This document shows, piece after piece, positions 8,735 to 17,449 of a stretch of DNA of 64,000 nt; position 1 is the first letter of the stretch, and every line of letters begins with the position of its first letter. The stretch covers positions 1 to 64,000 of the forward strand of contig JACPUU010000012.1 in NCBI GenBank assembly GCA_016192075.1, in the 5' to 3' direction. A program made the translations under genes and the position numbers. The stretch comes from Bacteroidota bacterium (lineage in GTDB: Bacteria; Bacteroidota; Bacteroidia; Flavobacteriales_D; Crocinitomicaceae). Under the pieces are notes generated by a model. That model was given only the letters and a program-made list of their open reading frames with translations, was not told the DNA's origin and ran no database searches.

Positions 8735-9514
8735 TTATTTTTTCCGGTCCACCAGCTTACGTGCAATGGATGTTACCATTTTCCGCGGGGTAAAGCGAAC
8801 GATACCGGCTGTCAGTTTATTGATGAAACCCGGAATGGCCACACGTTTTCCACGCATCATGGATTTGTATGCATAAGCGGCAACACTTTGCGCGGTAGCA
8901 AATTTCTGGTTGGTCATAAATCCTGATTCACGCATTTCTGCAGCATCCTGAAAACCTGAGGTTGTTGCTCCCGGACACAGGGCTGTAACTGTAATTCCTT
9001 TATCAGCAACTTCATTGGCAACTGCTTCTGATAAAGCAAGTACATAGTGTTTGGTAGCTCCGTATACAGCCATCATGGGGCAGGGAAGAAATGCAGCCGT
9101 TGAAGCTACATTCAGAATTTTACCTGAACGGCGCTGAACCATTTCCGGCAAAAATAAATGCGTCAGGTGGGTGAGGCTCCGAATATTTAAATCTATCATC
9201 ATGGCCTGTTTTTCCCATTTGGTTTCATGCAGAAAATTGAAATCTCCAAAACCAGCATTGTTAACCAGGTAGTCAACCTGAATGTTTTTTTGTTTAACGG
9301 TGTTATAAACATCACGGGCCGCATTTTCAAGGGCCAGGTCTGCCGCAACGACATCTACGCGTATCTTGTGTTTTCCGCTGAGTTCGGTCGCCAGTTCATT
9401 TAATTTTTGCGCATTGCGCGCTACCAGAACCAGGCTATCTCCCTGGGCTGCGTGAATTTTGGCAAGTTCCATGCCGATGCCGCTTGAGGCACCAGTTATC
9501 AAAGCTGTTTTCAT
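8735..9514 (-). CDS. Short-chain dehydrogenase/reductase, TetR-linked
   Basis: 259 residues of the classical SDR fold. The NAD(P)-binding TGASSGIG is at residues 7-14, NNAGFG near 87-92, the catalytic Ser in NVASTAAF, and YGATK (Tyr/Lys of the active site) near 149-153. The C-terminal part is basic and hydrophobic, as in the DltE/YqjQ-like group that often acts on lipid or long-chain substrates. The gene starts 14 bases after the TetR regulator on the same strand, so the two form an operon and its expression probably answers to that regulator. The substrate is unknown. Confidence 0.88.
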   Translation of the reverse strand: MKTALITGASSGIGMELAKIHAAQGDSLVLVARNAQKLNELATELSGKHKIRVDVVAADLALENAARDVYNTVKQKNIQVDYLVNNAGFGDFNFLHETKWEKQAMMIDLNIRSLTHLTHLFLPEMVQRRSGKILNVASTAAFLPCPMMAVYGATKHYVLALSEAVANEVADKGITVTALCPGATTSGFQDAAEMRESGFMTNQKFATAQSVAAYAYKSMMRGKRVAIPGFINKLTAGIVRFTPRKMVTSIARKLVDRKK

Positions 9515-9528
9515 ACTGTAATTTAGTT

Positions 9529-10107
9529 TTAGTTATGTTTTGCAACGCTGTCCCAGGATGACTGGATCACCGTTTGAAGTCTGTCTTTGGTCATGATCAG
9601 CTCACCGGATAATGTAAGCTGTACTGCCGTAACCACATTGCCGTAGATGAGATTTGACATTAGTTTCAAATCCATTTCGCGCAACTGGTTTTGTGCAATC
9701 CCGTTCGCAAAAAATTCAATGACCGGCAAATAATAGAGTTCTCCTTTTTGTTTGGTTTCAGGTGTAATCATGGTGCAGTGTCCAATCTGTTCAGCAAAAT
9801 GAAAGGCTGTTTCGTTTTCACAGAAATAGTCGTAGAGATTGGTCCAGATCTGAAAAAATTGTGTTTTATAGGAAGTATTCAGATCAACCTGGTTTGAAAG
9901 TGTGCTGCCAAACTCTTTTTTAAGATTCAGGTAAAGCTCATTGATGATTTCTTCTTTGCTGGCAAAATGATGATAAATGGTCCCTGCGGCAACGCCGGAT
10001 TGTTTTACAACCTGCGACATGGGCGTGGCCTGAATGCCCTGCTTAACCACCAGATCAAGCATGGTATTCAGTATTTTAGTTCGTTTATTGAGTTCTTTTT
10101 TAGTCAC
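9529..10107 (-). CDS. TetR/AcrR-family transcriptional repressor
   Basis: 192 residues from a GTG at 10105-10107. The N-terminal helix-turn-helix is clear: TKILNTMLDLVVKQGIQATPMSQVVKQSGVAAGTIYHHFASKEEIINELY, with the GTIYHHF recognition helix typical of TetR proteins. The C-terminal ligand domain is helical. The open frame extends upstream to a TTG at 10167, but that part covers the promoter and a 22-bp palindromic operator, so it is not translated. The repressor probably controls itself and the downstream SDR gene. The ligand is unknown; the family member type and the SDR partner suggest a fatty-acyl or xenobiotic signal. Confidence 0.9.
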   Translation of the reverse strand: MTKKELNKRTKILNTMLDLVVKQGIQATPMSQVVKQSGVAAGTIYHHFASKEEIINELYLNLKKEFGSTLSNQVDLNTSYKTQFFQIWTNLYDYFCENETAFHFAEQIGHCTMITPETKQKGELYYLPVIEFFANGIAQNQLREMDLKLMSNLIYGNVVTAVQLTLSGELIMTKDRLQTVIQSSWDSVAKHN

Positions 10108-10127
10108 CGACCGAATGTTCGTTCGGT
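10106..10127. promoter_or_regulatory. Palindromic TetR operator
   Basis: A 22-bp near-perfect palindrome, ACCGA..CGAA at one end and TTCG..TCGGT at the other, with 18 of 22 positions symmetric. It lies between the -7 box (10129-10136) and the GTG start of the TetR gene, covering the expected transcription start. A bound dimer would block initiation, so autoregulation is likely. Confidence 0.8.
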
Positions 10128-10128
10128 A

Positions 10129-10159
10129 CAAATGTAAACCATTTTTTGAATCTGGCAAG
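10129..10159 (-). promoter_or_regulatory. Promoter of the TetR-SDR operon
   Basis: On the minus strand a -33 box CTTG (10156-10159, consensus TTTG) is followed by exactly 19 bases and TACATTTG (10129-10136, consensus TAnnTTTG). This is the standard Bacteroidota housekeeping promoter layout, placed directly before the operator. Confidence 0.75.
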
Positions 10160-10162
10160 CAG

Positions 10163-10191
10163 GACAAAAAAAAAGAGGCCGAAGCCTCTTT
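10163..10191 (-). terminator. Rho-independent terminator of the 10215-10715 gene
   Basis: AAAGAGGC - TTCG - GCCTCTTT (8 bp with the stable UUCG loop) followed by a run of T on the minus strand. It lies between the small barrel gene and the TetR promoter and insulates the two. Confidence 0.9.
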
Positions 10192-10214
10192 CTGAATGAT
10201 TAAAGGAGTTGTTT

Positions 10215-10715
10215 TTAGAATGTATAACGAACCGAAAGTGCAGCGCCGTAACCGAAGGCATTGTACTCATAGTAGTCCCACACTTCCCAAAGCGGGCGGG
10301 CATCAAGACTTAACAGAATAGGTGCTCCGGCTGAGTTAAAATCATATTCCAGGCCAATTTGTCCGCCAATAGCCAGTGTCATACCATCATCATCCCAACC
10401 GCTGTGATAGTATTTGGAGTCGTAAAAACCGAGTGCAGCACCTGGTCCAATGTACCAGTTCAGGCCATCAGTAAGGTTCCATACCCAATGATAACCGGCA
10501 AATACGCCAAAGTGGCGCCAGTCCTTGTGATTACGGCCACCAAAGTCAAGTTCCAGCCGGTTAGCGTCTCCCAATCCGTGTTGATAGGATATTTCGGCAC
10601 CATTTCCGCGGCCGTCACCATTGAGGCGTAATCCGATTGCGTGTGGGTTTACCTGTGAGTTTGATGTAAATCCGGCTGAAAACAGCAGGCCAAAAAGTAA
10701 TGCTTTTAGTTTCAT
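10215..10715 (-). CDS. Small outer-membrane beta-barrel protein
   Basis: 166 residues with a signal peptide (about 1-21, ending NSQ). The mature protein alternates polar and hydrophobic residues and is rich in Gly, Tyr and Trp (AIGLRLNGDGRGNGAEISYQHGL, HWVWNLTDGLNWYIGPGAALGF, GYGAALSVRYTF). It ends in Phe, the usual C-terminal barrel signal. It looks like an 8-stranded OmpA/OmpX-like barrel. Function unknown. It is a single-gene unit with its own terminator. Confidence 0.85.
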   Translation of the reverse strand: MKLKALLFGLLFSAGFTSNSQVNPHAIGLRLNGDGRGNGAEISYQHGLGDANRLELDFGGRNHKDWRHFGVFAGYHWVWNLTDGLNWYIGPGAALGFYDSKYYHSGWDDDGMTLAIGGQIGLEYDFNSAGAPILLSLDARPLWEVWDYYEYNAFGYGAALSVRYTF

Positions 10716-10806
10716 AGGGTAAAGGTTGTTTGGTTTCTAAAATAGGTGAAGTAAACTGTATGTGTAAATAAAAATCGACCAATTACTAAATCTTTTAGAC
10801 TAAAAA

Positions 10807-12363
10807 TCACCGTGCAATTTTGTCCGCAATTTTTTCAACGCAGTTCATGCCGTCAACGGCGGCTGACATAATACCGCCTGCATATCCGGCTCCTTCGCCA
10901 CAAGGGTATAATCCACCCGTCTCAACATGTTCCAGCGTTTCATCGTTTCGCGGAATTTTAACGGGTGAAGAGGTGCGCGATTCAGGTGCGTGAAGCACGG
11001 CATCATTGGTTAAAAAACCGGGCATTTTTTTCCCCCATTCGGTAAATGCTTTTTTCAGCCGGTTCGCAATCATTGGTGGAAGAACGGTATTGAGATCAAC
11101 GGATTTAAGTCCCGGTTGGTAAGATGTTTCCGGCAGGTCGTTGGATACTTTTCCCTGAATAAAATCAATCATTCGCTGTGCAGGCACAGCCTGTGTACGT
11201 CCGCCGGCAACCCAGCATGCATACTCTACCTCTTTCTGAAAATCCAGGCAAACAAACGGATTTTTTTGATAGTCTTTCATTAAGTGCTGCGGTTCTATCT
11301 GCACAACCATGCCTGAATTGGAGTAGGGGTTGTTTCGTTTAGAAGGTGACCAGCCGTTGGTTACTACTTCTTCTGCATCTGTTGCGCAGGGAGCTACAAT
11401 TCCACCCGGGCACATGCAAAATGAATAAACACCCATGCCATCAACCTGTGTTACCAGTGAATAGGAGGCAGGTGGCAGGTTTTCATCGTTGTGTAAACCG
11501 TGATATTGGATTTCGTCAATCAGGTTTTGTGCATGTTCAATTCTTACACCCAGTGCAAATGGTTTTGCTTCAATCCTGATTTTTCGTTCAAAAAGCAATT
11601 CAAAAATATCACGGGCTGAATGTCCTGTAGCTAAAATCAACTGGTCACACTCATACCATGTTTGGTTATTTAGCTCAATGGCTTTTAACCGGTTGTTTTC
11701 AATGCGCAGATCGGTTAGTTTTGATTCAAAATGTACTTCGCCTCCTGCTGCAATAATGGATTCACGCATTGCTTGTATAATACCCGGCAACCGGTTGGTG
11801 CCAATGTGCGGGTGCGCATTAACAAGGATATCTTTGTCTGCGCCAAAATGAACAAACCATTCCAGTGCTTTTTGGGTATTGCCTCTTTTTTTAGAACGGG
11901 TATAGAGTTTTCCGTCTGAGTATGTCCCGGCGCCGCCTTCACCAAAACAATAATTGGAGTCCGGGTTGACGATATGTTCCTTGTGAATTTTTGCAAGGTC
12001 GCGTCGTCGTGACCGCACATCTTTTCCCCGCTCAAAAATAACCGGTTTAATACCCAGTTCCAGGGCCCTTAACGCGGCAAACATACCTGCCGGTCCACAG
12101 CCAATGATGACAATTTTTTTTTCAGGGTCAACCGGTTTTGGGAAAAAAAAGTGTTTCTGCTCAACATACTTTTCATCTTTGTAAACCGCCAGCTTCAGGT
12201 TGTATTTAATGTCCCGTTTACGGGCATCAAGTGATCTTTTTTTTACCTCAATGTGGGTTATTTCAGATTCTTTGAGCTCCAGAAAATCGGCTACGGCAGT
12301 TTTGATGTAAGCACTGTCGTGAATAAACCGGTAAGGAATTCGTATGTCTGCTTCGAAGATCAC
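10807..12363 (-). CDS. FAD-dependent dehydrogenase (uncharacterised, COG2509 type)
   Basis: 518 residues. An N-terminal domain of about 85 residues (ITHIEVKKRSLDARKR, typical of this family) precedes a Rossmann FAD site, VIIGCGPAGMFAALRALELG, near residue 84. Further family marks are the YCFGEGGAGTYSDGKLYTR block, a GHSARD motif around 250, the Cys-containing MCPGGIVAPCA segment and a C-terminal GEGAGYAGGIMSAAVDGM FAD-contact region. These enzymes are conserved across bacteria, and their substrate is not established. It is a single gene reading away from the NlpC gene. Confidence 0.88.
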   Translation of the reverse strand: MIFEADIRIPYRFIHDSAYIKTAVADFLELKESEITHIEVKKRSLDARKRDIKYNLKLAVYKDEKYVEQKHFFFPKPVDPEKKIVIIGCGPAGMFAALRALELGIKPVIFERGKDVRSRRRDLAKIHKEHIVNPDSNYCFGEGGAGTYSDGKLYTRSKKRGNTQKALEWFVHFGADKDILVNAHPHIGTNRLPGIIQAMRESIIAAGGEVHFESKLTDLRIENNRLKAIELNNQTWYECDQLILATGHSARDIFELLFERKIRIEAKPFALGVRIEHAQNLIDEIQYHGLHNDENLPPASYSLVTQVDGMGVYSFCMCPGGIVAPCATDAEEVVTNGWSPSKRNNPYSNSGMVVQIEPQHLMKDYQKNPFVCLDFQKEVEYACWVAGGRTQAVPAQRMIDFIQGKVSNDLPETSYQPGLKSVDLNTVLPPMIANRLKKAFTEWGKKMPGFLTNDAVLHAPESRTSSPVKIPRNDETLEHVETGGLYPCGEGAGYAGGIMSAAVDGMNCVEKIADKIAR

Positions 12364-12561
12364 AGTTCAAAGTTAATAGAAAGAAGTGAACATGGCCGTC
12401 AAATTTATAAGGGGTCGGAAATGAAAAAGGAGTTATTGGCTGCTAAAAATTACAGGCCTTTCAGGCACAAAGGCAGGGTGTCTTCAGGTATGCTGAATGT
12501 CTTTGTTTTCAGTGGTTTTAAGTAAACCTGAAATGTATTAACATTTATTCACACGGTTTTT

Positions 12562-12592
12562 TTTGGGGGCCGTTGGTTGTCCGCTACTTTTG
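12562..12592 (+). promoter_or_regulatory. Consensus promoter of the NlpC/P60 gene
   Basis: TTTG (12562-12565), exactly 19 bases, then TACTTTTG (12585-12592): a full match to the Bacteroidota -33/-7 consensus. Only 4 bases separate it from the ATG at 12597, so the mRNA should be leaderless. Confidence 0.85.
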
Positions 12593-12596
12593 TGCC

Positions 12597-13073
12597 ATGA
12601 AAAGTTTGACCCTTACCTTATTACTTGCACTTTTTTCAGTTGCCGGATTTTCAAATGAAAACGATTCGTTGTGCGTTAGCTATAACCTGCGTGACAGTAT
12701 TGTAACCTACGCTCAGAATTTTATTGGAACACCGTATAAATGGGGAGGCGAATCAAAAGACGGTTTTGACTGCTCAGGATTTGTGCTGTATGTATTCAAA
12801 AAATTCGGGGTTAAACTTCCACACTCCAGTTTAGCGATGGGCGGCCTTGGAAAAACCAAAGAACGGGAATGTGCTGAAACCGGTGATATTATTTTATTCA
12901 AAGGCACACAAAGTTCAACAATCGGGCACGTGGGCATTGTCTTTGAAAATGAAAACGGAGAACTTATTTTTATTCATTCATCTTCTTCCAAAGGCGGGGG
13001 AGTTAAGATTTCCAAATTATCAGACGGCTATTATACCCAGCGTTTTGTAAAGGTTGTAGACGTACTTTCCTGA
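12597..13073 (+). CDS. NlpC/P60-family peptidoglycan hydrolase
   Basis: 158 residues with a signal peptide (MKSLTLTLLLALFSVAGFS). It is a single NlpC/P60 domain that cleaves peptide bonds in peptidoglycan stems. AQNFIGTPYKWGGESKDGFDCSGFV holds the catalytic Cys in DCSGF; GHVGIVF gives the His and IHSSS the third site. It has no SH3 or LysM domain, so it is a minimal enzyme. I chose the ATG at 12597 because the open frame upstream to 12573 overlaps the -7 box. The protein is probably exported to the periplasm or anchored to the cell wall. Confidence 0.92.
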   Translation: MKSLTLTLLLALFSVAGFSNENDSLCVSYNLRDSIVTYAQNFIGTPYKWGGESKDGFDCSGFVLYVFKKFGVKLPHSSLAMGGLGKTKERECAETGDIILFKGTQSSTIGHVGIVFENENGELIFIHSSSSKGGGVKISKLSDGYYTQRFVKVVDVLS

Positions 13074-13164
13074 CCAGATGTAACCTTTTTTACCGGAATG
13101 GAGTTATAGAACAAGCATCAGCAATACAATAAATGGTGCTATTTTTCGTAGTTTTGTAACGGTT

Positions 13165-13869
13165 GTGAAAAAAGCAGGACTCATATTTTTGATACTATTA
13201 ACTGGTGTAGGAACTCATTTGTTTTCGCAACAGGGAAAAAACTATCCGGCATTTGATCATAAAAAAGTGCATTTTGGATTTGCATTGGGGGTTAACACCT
13301 CTGATTTCAGGTATACCTTCAACAATGATTCAACCAGCCTTGATTCCATTACCGGCATAACCATCAGAAAACGACCTGGCTTTAACCTTGGAATTATTTC
13401 ATCACTGAATATTCATGAAACTCTTTCACTGAGATTTGTTCCGTCTTTGTGTTTCCAGGAGCGGTTGTTTCAATATACGTACATCAAAAAAGGACAGCAG
13501 AAAATGCGTGAGACCAGGCTTGAGTCAACAACGCTTGATTTTCCGCTGATGCTGAAACTGCGTACCAAGCGGTTGGGAAATTTCGCAGCCTATGCTATCA
13601 CTGGTTTTCAGTATAGCCTGGATCTTGCTTCCCAGGCAGATGTTGATCAGTCATTGGGAGACCCGATTGTAAAAATTCAGCAGCATGATTTTGCTTACCA
13701 GGTTGGCGGAGGGTTCGATTTCTGGATGCCTTATTTCAAATTTGCGGTTGAGTTGAAATTGTCAAACGGAATCAAGAATGTCATTATCCAGGATAATACG
13801 TTTTTTATGGATCCGCTTTCATCACTGAAAACAAAAGTGTGGTGGTTCTCTATTACCTTTGAAGGGTAG
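13165..13869 (+). CDS. porT: PorT-like protein of the type IX secretion system
   Basis: 234 residues from a GTG, with a signal peptide (about 1-22). The mature protein has the PorT/SprT layout: KKVHFGFALGVNTSDFRYTF at the start, a GFNLGIISSLNIHETLSLRF core, TTLDFPLMLKLRTKRLGNF, AYQVGGGFDF, and a C-terminal aromatic strand WWFSITFEG. PorT is an outer-membrane barrel needed for assembly of the T9SS. Its neighbour ubiE is often adjacent to porT in this phylum. A -7-like TAGTTTTG at 13149-13156 precedes the start by 8 bases. The main alternative is an unrelated outer-membrane barrel protein. Confidence 0.75.
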   Translation: MKKAGLIFLILLTGVGTHLFSQQGKNYPAFDHKKVHFGFALGVNTSDFRYTFNNDSTSLDSITGITIRKRPGFNLGIISSLNIHETLSLRFVPSLCFQERLFQYTYIKKGQQKMRETRLESTTLDFPLMLKLRTKRLGNFAAYAITGFQYSLDLASQADVDQSLGDPIVKIQQHDFAYQVGGGFDFWMPYFKFAVELKLSNGIKNVIIQDNTFFMDPLSSLKTKVWWFSITFEG

Positions 13870-14004
13870 ATTAACTGACGGGGTTCAAATTTTCCAATGC
13901 GTAATTAACAATAACGATAGGCCAAAAGGTCCGGTTTCGATTTTAGGTACGCCAATAAAATGCCTTTGATGGTCAATCGTAAATCAAAGAATCAAAAAAG
14001 CGAA

Positions 14005-14733
14005 TTATTTTTTTCCCACATAAATGGTTGCAATGCCACCGCTTACCAGTTTTGAGGTGATATCGCGGTAACCCACTTTCTCCATAATAGCAGTAAAATC
14101 CTGCCCTTCAGGAAAAGCAGCAACCGATTCAGGCAAATAAGCATAGGCTGATTTGTCTTTTGAAATAGCTGATCCCACTTTGGGTATGATGTATTTGGAA
14201 TAAAACCTGAAATACTGTTTCACCGGGAATTTTTTTGGTTTTGAAAATTCCAGAATAACACCAGTTCCGCCTGGTTTTAATACACGAAGCATTTCGCCAA
14301 GGCCTTTTTCCAGGTTTTCAAAATTGCGTACGCCAAAACCAACCGTGAAGGCGTCAAAATGATTTGTTTCAAAGGGCAGGTTTTCAGAATCGCCCTGAAC
14401 CATTTCAATAATGTGGTCTACCTTTTTCTTCTTCATTTTCTGGCGGCCAACCTCAAGCATGCCGGCTGAAAGATCAAGGCCTACTATTTTTGAAGGGTTG
14501 AGTCTGAGCGCTGCCAATGCAAAATCACCGGTTCCGGTAGCAATGTCAAGAATGGTTTTTGGATTGGATTTTGACAGAATGCGAATGGCTTTTTTGCGCC
14601 ATATTTTGTCAATACCCAATGATAAAAAGTGGTTCAGAAAATCATACCGTTTTGAAATGTTATCAAACATTTCAGCAACCTCTTCTTTTTTTGTTGAGTC
14701 GGCTTTGCCGTAAGGTTTTACATTGGTTCCCAT
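14005..14733 (-). CDS. ubiE: Demethylmenaquinone methyltransferase
   Basis: 242 residues. UbiE/MenG makes menaquinone by C-methylation of demethylmenaquinone with S-adenosylmethionine. Marks: [27 protein letters not shown] (family N-terminal signature), [15 protein letters not shown] (SAM motif I), [25 protein letters not shown], the [27 protein letters not shown] block and the final GGIATIYVG. Length and motifs are complete. It is followed downstream by convergent porT. Upstream at 12 bases lies the heptose-kinase gene, so the two are likely co-transcribed. Confidence 0.95.
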   Translation of the reverse strand: MGTNVKPYGKADSTKKEEVAEMFDNISKRYDFLNHFLSLGIDKIWRKKAIRILSKSNPKTILDIATGTGDFALAALRLNPSKIVGLDLSAGMLEVGRQKMKKKKVDHIIEMVQGDSENLPFETNHFDAFTVGFGVRNFENLEKGLGEMLRVLKPGGTGVILEFSKPKKFPVKQYFRFYSKYIIPKVGSAISKDKSAYAYLPESVAAFPEGQDFTAIMEKVGYRDITSKLVSGGIATIYVGKK

Positions 14734-14745
14734 TAATTTTTGGGG

Positions 14746-15732
14746 TTAAAGAAGGGTTATTGCTTCATTCATGAGCTGTTCTTTATCAACAGATACAACA
14801 CCCACTTTTTCACACACAAGTCCACCGGCCAGGTTGGCAATTTCAGCCACCAGTTTTGGTGTCAAACCGCTTGCCAGGCAAAGGGTAGCCACACCAATTA
14901 CCGTGTCACCTGCGCCTGAAACATCAGCAATAATGCGGTAATGAGCAGGAATAAAAATGTTTTCTTTTGCGTCGTTGATATAAACACCTTGCTCAGACAA
15001 GGTAACGAAGGTGTGTTTTGGATTGATTTTTTTGTTCAGATCTTCCACCGCGCGCAAAAAAGCATCGCGGTCACGTGATGAAAAATCCATGTTGGTTCCT
15101 TCTCTCAGTTCTTTCAGGTTGGGTTTAAAAAGGGTCACGTTTTTGTATTCAAAAAAGTTCTCCTTTTTAGGATCAACGGTTGTAATAATGCCTTTGTCAT
15201 TAGCAAAACGAATCACCTCGTGAATAAGTTCAGGCACCAGCACCCCTTTGTTGTAATCTTCAAAAATAATTGCATCAACTTTGTGTGTGACGGCAAGTTC
15301 TTTAATCAGGGTAATGAGGTATTTGGCAAGATCGGTATGAATGGGTTTAATTTCTTCCTGATCAATGCGCAGCAATTGCTGATTGTTTCCAATAACGCGC
15401 GTTTTAACCGTTGTCAAATGATTTTTAGAACGAAAAATTCCTTTGTCAGAAAGGTTGTTTTCTTTAAGCAATTTCAGAAAATGGTCTCCTTCTTCGTCGT
15501 TTCCGATAACTGAAACAACCAGTGGTTCTGCCCCAAGGGCCTTAATATTCAGTGCCACGTTTGCTGCCCCGCCAAGTCTGCTTTCTTTCGATGAAAAACG
15601 AACTACCGGAACAGGAGCTTCAGGTGAAATGCGGGTAACCGTTCCGTTGAGGTACGTGTCAACCATAACATCACCTACCACAATGATTTTTTTACTTGAA
15701 AAGTCTGCAAAGATATTTTGAAGATCAATCAT
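14746..15732 (-). CDS. PfkB-family sugar kinase, heptose-7-phosphate kinase type (HldE domain I)
   Basis: 328 residues of ribokinase fold. The RfaE1 signature DVMVDTYLNGTVTRISPEAPVPVV is at about 20-45; GGAANVALNIKALG follows; DYNKGVLVP and the catalytic DVSGAGDTVIGVATLCLASG lie near the C-terminus. It would phosphorylate D-glycero-beta-D-manno-heptose-7-phosphate at C1 for ADP-heptose and LPS core assembly. The adenylyltransferase domain of bifunctional HldE is absent, so that step is elsewhere. It overlaps the aminotransferase stop by 1 base, so translational coupling is likely. A glycosyltransferase-9 gene lies at 31186 in the same window. Confidence 0.88.
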   Translation of the reverse strand: MIDLQNIFADFSSKKIIVVGDVMVDTYLNGTVTRISPEAPVPVVRFSSKESRLGGAANVALNIKALGAEPLVVSVIGNDEEGDHFLKLLKENNLSDKGIFRSKNHLTTVKTRVIGNNQQLLRIDQEEIKPIHTDLAKYLITLIKELAVTHKVDAIIFEDYNKGVLVPELIHEVIRFANDKGIITTVDPKKENFFEYKNVTLFKPNLKELREGTNMDFSSRDRDAFLRAVEDLNKKINPKHTFVTLSEQGVYINDAKENIFIPAHYRIIADVSGAGDTVIGVATLCLASGLTPKLVAEIANLAGGLVCEKVGVVSVDKEQLMNEAITLL

Positions 15733-16925
15733 TAACTCAGTTTATCAAGTGCAATTTTTATTCGGGAAATGGCATTTTTTAAAACTTCTTCAGATGCTGC
15801 ATACGAAATTCTGACACAATTTCCGTCACCAAAGGCCTCGCCGGTAACCAATGCTACCAGCGCTTCATCTAGCAGGTACATGGTAAGATCTTCGGCTGTT
15901 TTTATAGTGTGTTTACCAAATGATTTTCCAAAGAAATAGGAAACATCAGGGAAAACATAAAAAGCGCCCTGCGGCACATTTATTTTTAGTCCGTTAATTT
16001 CACGTAGCATTGAAACAACCAGGTCACGTCGTTTGTGAAAGGCGTCTACCATGAATTTTATTTTGGAAGGATCAGCCTCCATAGCGGCCTTTGTGGCCCG
16101 TTGTGAAATAGATCCGGTTCCTGAGGTATATTGTCCCTGAAGTTTGGTGCAGGCAGCTGCAATCTCTTTGGGTGCGCCAATGTAGCCCACGCGCCAGCCG
16201 GTCATTGCAAATGCCTTGGCTACGCCGTTTACAGTAATTGTACGGTCATACACTTCGGGAAACTGGGCGAAACTTTCATTTTTACCTACAAAATTAATGT
16301 GCTCGTAAATTTCGTCTGAAATAACATAAAAGTTGGGTGTAGCTGCAACAACTGCTGCCAGTGCCTGCAATTCTGTTTTGGTATAAGCTGTTCCCGTAGG
16401 GTTGCACGGATTGCTGAATACCATCATTTTTGATTTGGGGGTAATGGCTTTTTTTAGCTGATCGGGCGTGATTTTGAAATCGCTGTCAATGGTGGTATGA
16501 ATCACTACCGGAATTCCGCCTGCCATTTTAACCTGCTCATAATACGTCACCCAATACGGAGCAGGAACAATTACTTCATCTCCGGGATTGATCATGCACA
16601 AAATCACATTGATCAGGCTCTGCTTGGCACCGGTTGAAACCACAATCTGGTCAGGGGTATAAGTTAATCCATTGTCCCGTTTGAATTTCAGGCAAATAGA
16701 TTCTCTCAGATCCAGGTAACCCTGAACGGGCATATAGGTGGAGTAATTGTCGTCAATGGCTTTTTTGGCAGCTTCTTTAATGAAATCGGGCGTAAAGAAA
16801 TCCGGTTCGCCCAAACTCAATGAAATGATATCTTTTCCCTGCGCTTTTAACTCACGGCTTCTTGCAGCCATTGCCAGCGTGGCAGATTCTTCGAGTTCAT
16901 TCACCCGGTCAGAAAGCTGAATCAT
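15732..16925 (-). CDS. Pyridoxal-phosphate aminotransferase, aspartate type
   Basis: 397 residues of the class I aminotransferase fold (type I-gamma AspAT group). LSLGEPDFFTPDFIKEAA at the N-terminus, STGAKQSL and the Asn of SNPCNPTGTAYT are substrate and cofactor contacts; DEIYEHINF carries the Asp/Tyr; VNGVAKAFAMTGWRVGYIG contains the Schiff-base Lys in the AKAFAMTGWR motif; and RISYA near the C-terminus gives the carboxylate Arg. It most likely transfers amino groups between aspartate and oxaloacetate, although aromatic or prephenate activity is possible. A TAGATTTG -7 box sits at 16942-16949. Confidence 0.9.
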   Translation of the reverse strand: MIQLSDRVNELEESATLAMAARSRELKAQGKDIISLSLGEPDFFTPDFIKEAAKKAIDDNYSTYMPVQGYLDLRESICLKFKRDNGLTYTPDQIVVSTGAKQSLINVILCMINPGDEVIVPAPYWVTYYEQVKMAGGIPVVIHTTIDSDFKITPDQLKKAITPKSKMMVFSNPCNPTGTAYTKTELQALAAVVAATPNFYVISDEIYEHINFVGKNESFAQFPEVYDRTITVNGVAKAFAMTGWRVGYIGAPKEIAAACTKLQGQYTSGTGSISQRATKAAMEADPSKIKFMVDAFHKRRDLVVSMLREINGLKINVPQGAFYVFPDVSYFFGKSFGKHTIKTAEDLTMYLLDEALVALVTGEAFGDGNCVRISYAASEEVLKNAISRIKIALDKLS

Positions 16926-16941
16926 GATCTAAATTTTTTTA

Positions 16942-16949
16942 CAAATCTA
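16942..16949 (-). promoter_or_regulatory. -7 box (TAGATTTG) of the aminotransferase-kinase-ubiE unit
   Basis: TAGATTTG on the minus strand matches TAnnTTTG and lies 16 bases before the ATG at 16925. No -33 box is recognised. Confidence 0.45.
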
Positions 16950-16976
16950 AGTAAATATTGCAATTTGCCCGTGTTT

Positions 16977-17432
16977 TCATATACCGAAGTAATCACGGGT
17001 CATCCCGCTTTTCTCATACGGATAGGCATTAAAAGTACCAGTGCCAACGGCTGTTTTTTCACCCGTTTTTTCGTTTGAAATTTCGCCTTGTGTGATGATG
17101 ATGCGCTTGCCGTTTGAAATAACGGTCCCCCGGCCAATCAAAACATCTCCCAGGCGAACCGGTTTCAGATAGTTGATTTTAAATTCCACCGTTGAAACAA
17201 GGTTGGCATTTTCAGATGAGGCATAAAGGGCCGCAAGCCCCAGTACACCATCCATATACGCAGCTAATAATCCACCATGGGCAGTGGTAGGGGTAGCAAG
17301 GTGTTCTTTTTTTACTTCAAGCCGGTACAGAATTTCATCTGCTTCAAACTTGATGAGCTCCATGCCGTGCATTTTACCAAACTCATTGGTTTGCTGATAG
17401 ATTTTGATCAGTATTTCTCTGAAATTGCTCAT
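16977..17432 (-). CDS. PaaI-family acyl-CoA thioesterase
   Basis: 151 residues of hot-dog fold. The HGGLLAAYMDGVLGLAALYA stretch has the HGG(hydrophobic)xxxxD active-site signature, followed by STVEFKINYLKPVRLGDVLIGRG, the usual central helix and strands. It hydrolyses acyl- or aryl-CoA thioesters; the substrate is not predictable. paaG-, paaH- and paaE-like genes at 50592-58015 suggest, but do not show, a link to phenylacetate catabolism. A TACATTTG -7 box lies 18 bases upstream. Confidence 0.88.
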   Translation of the reverse strand: MSNFREILIKIYQQTNEFGKMHGMELIKFEADEILYRLEVKKEHLATPTTAHGGLLAAYMDGVLGLAALYASSENANLVSTVEFKINYLKPVRLGDVLIGRGTVISNGKRIIITQGEISNEKTGEKTAVGTGTFNAYPYEKSGMTRDYFGI

Positions 17433-17449
17433 GCTGTTTTATTGAATAA

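Noticed and set aside
10108-10167. N-terminal extension of the TetR protein from the TTG at 10167
   Set aside because: It covers the promoter and operator, so it would not be transcribed from that promoter.
12421-12525. 34-codon open frame before the NlpC gene
   Set aside because: Low-information sequence with no signal, no conserved-looking motif and no clear ribosome-binding site. I do not support it as a gene.
14411-14713. Frames opposite ubiE
   Set aside because: Shadow reading of a well-supported gene.
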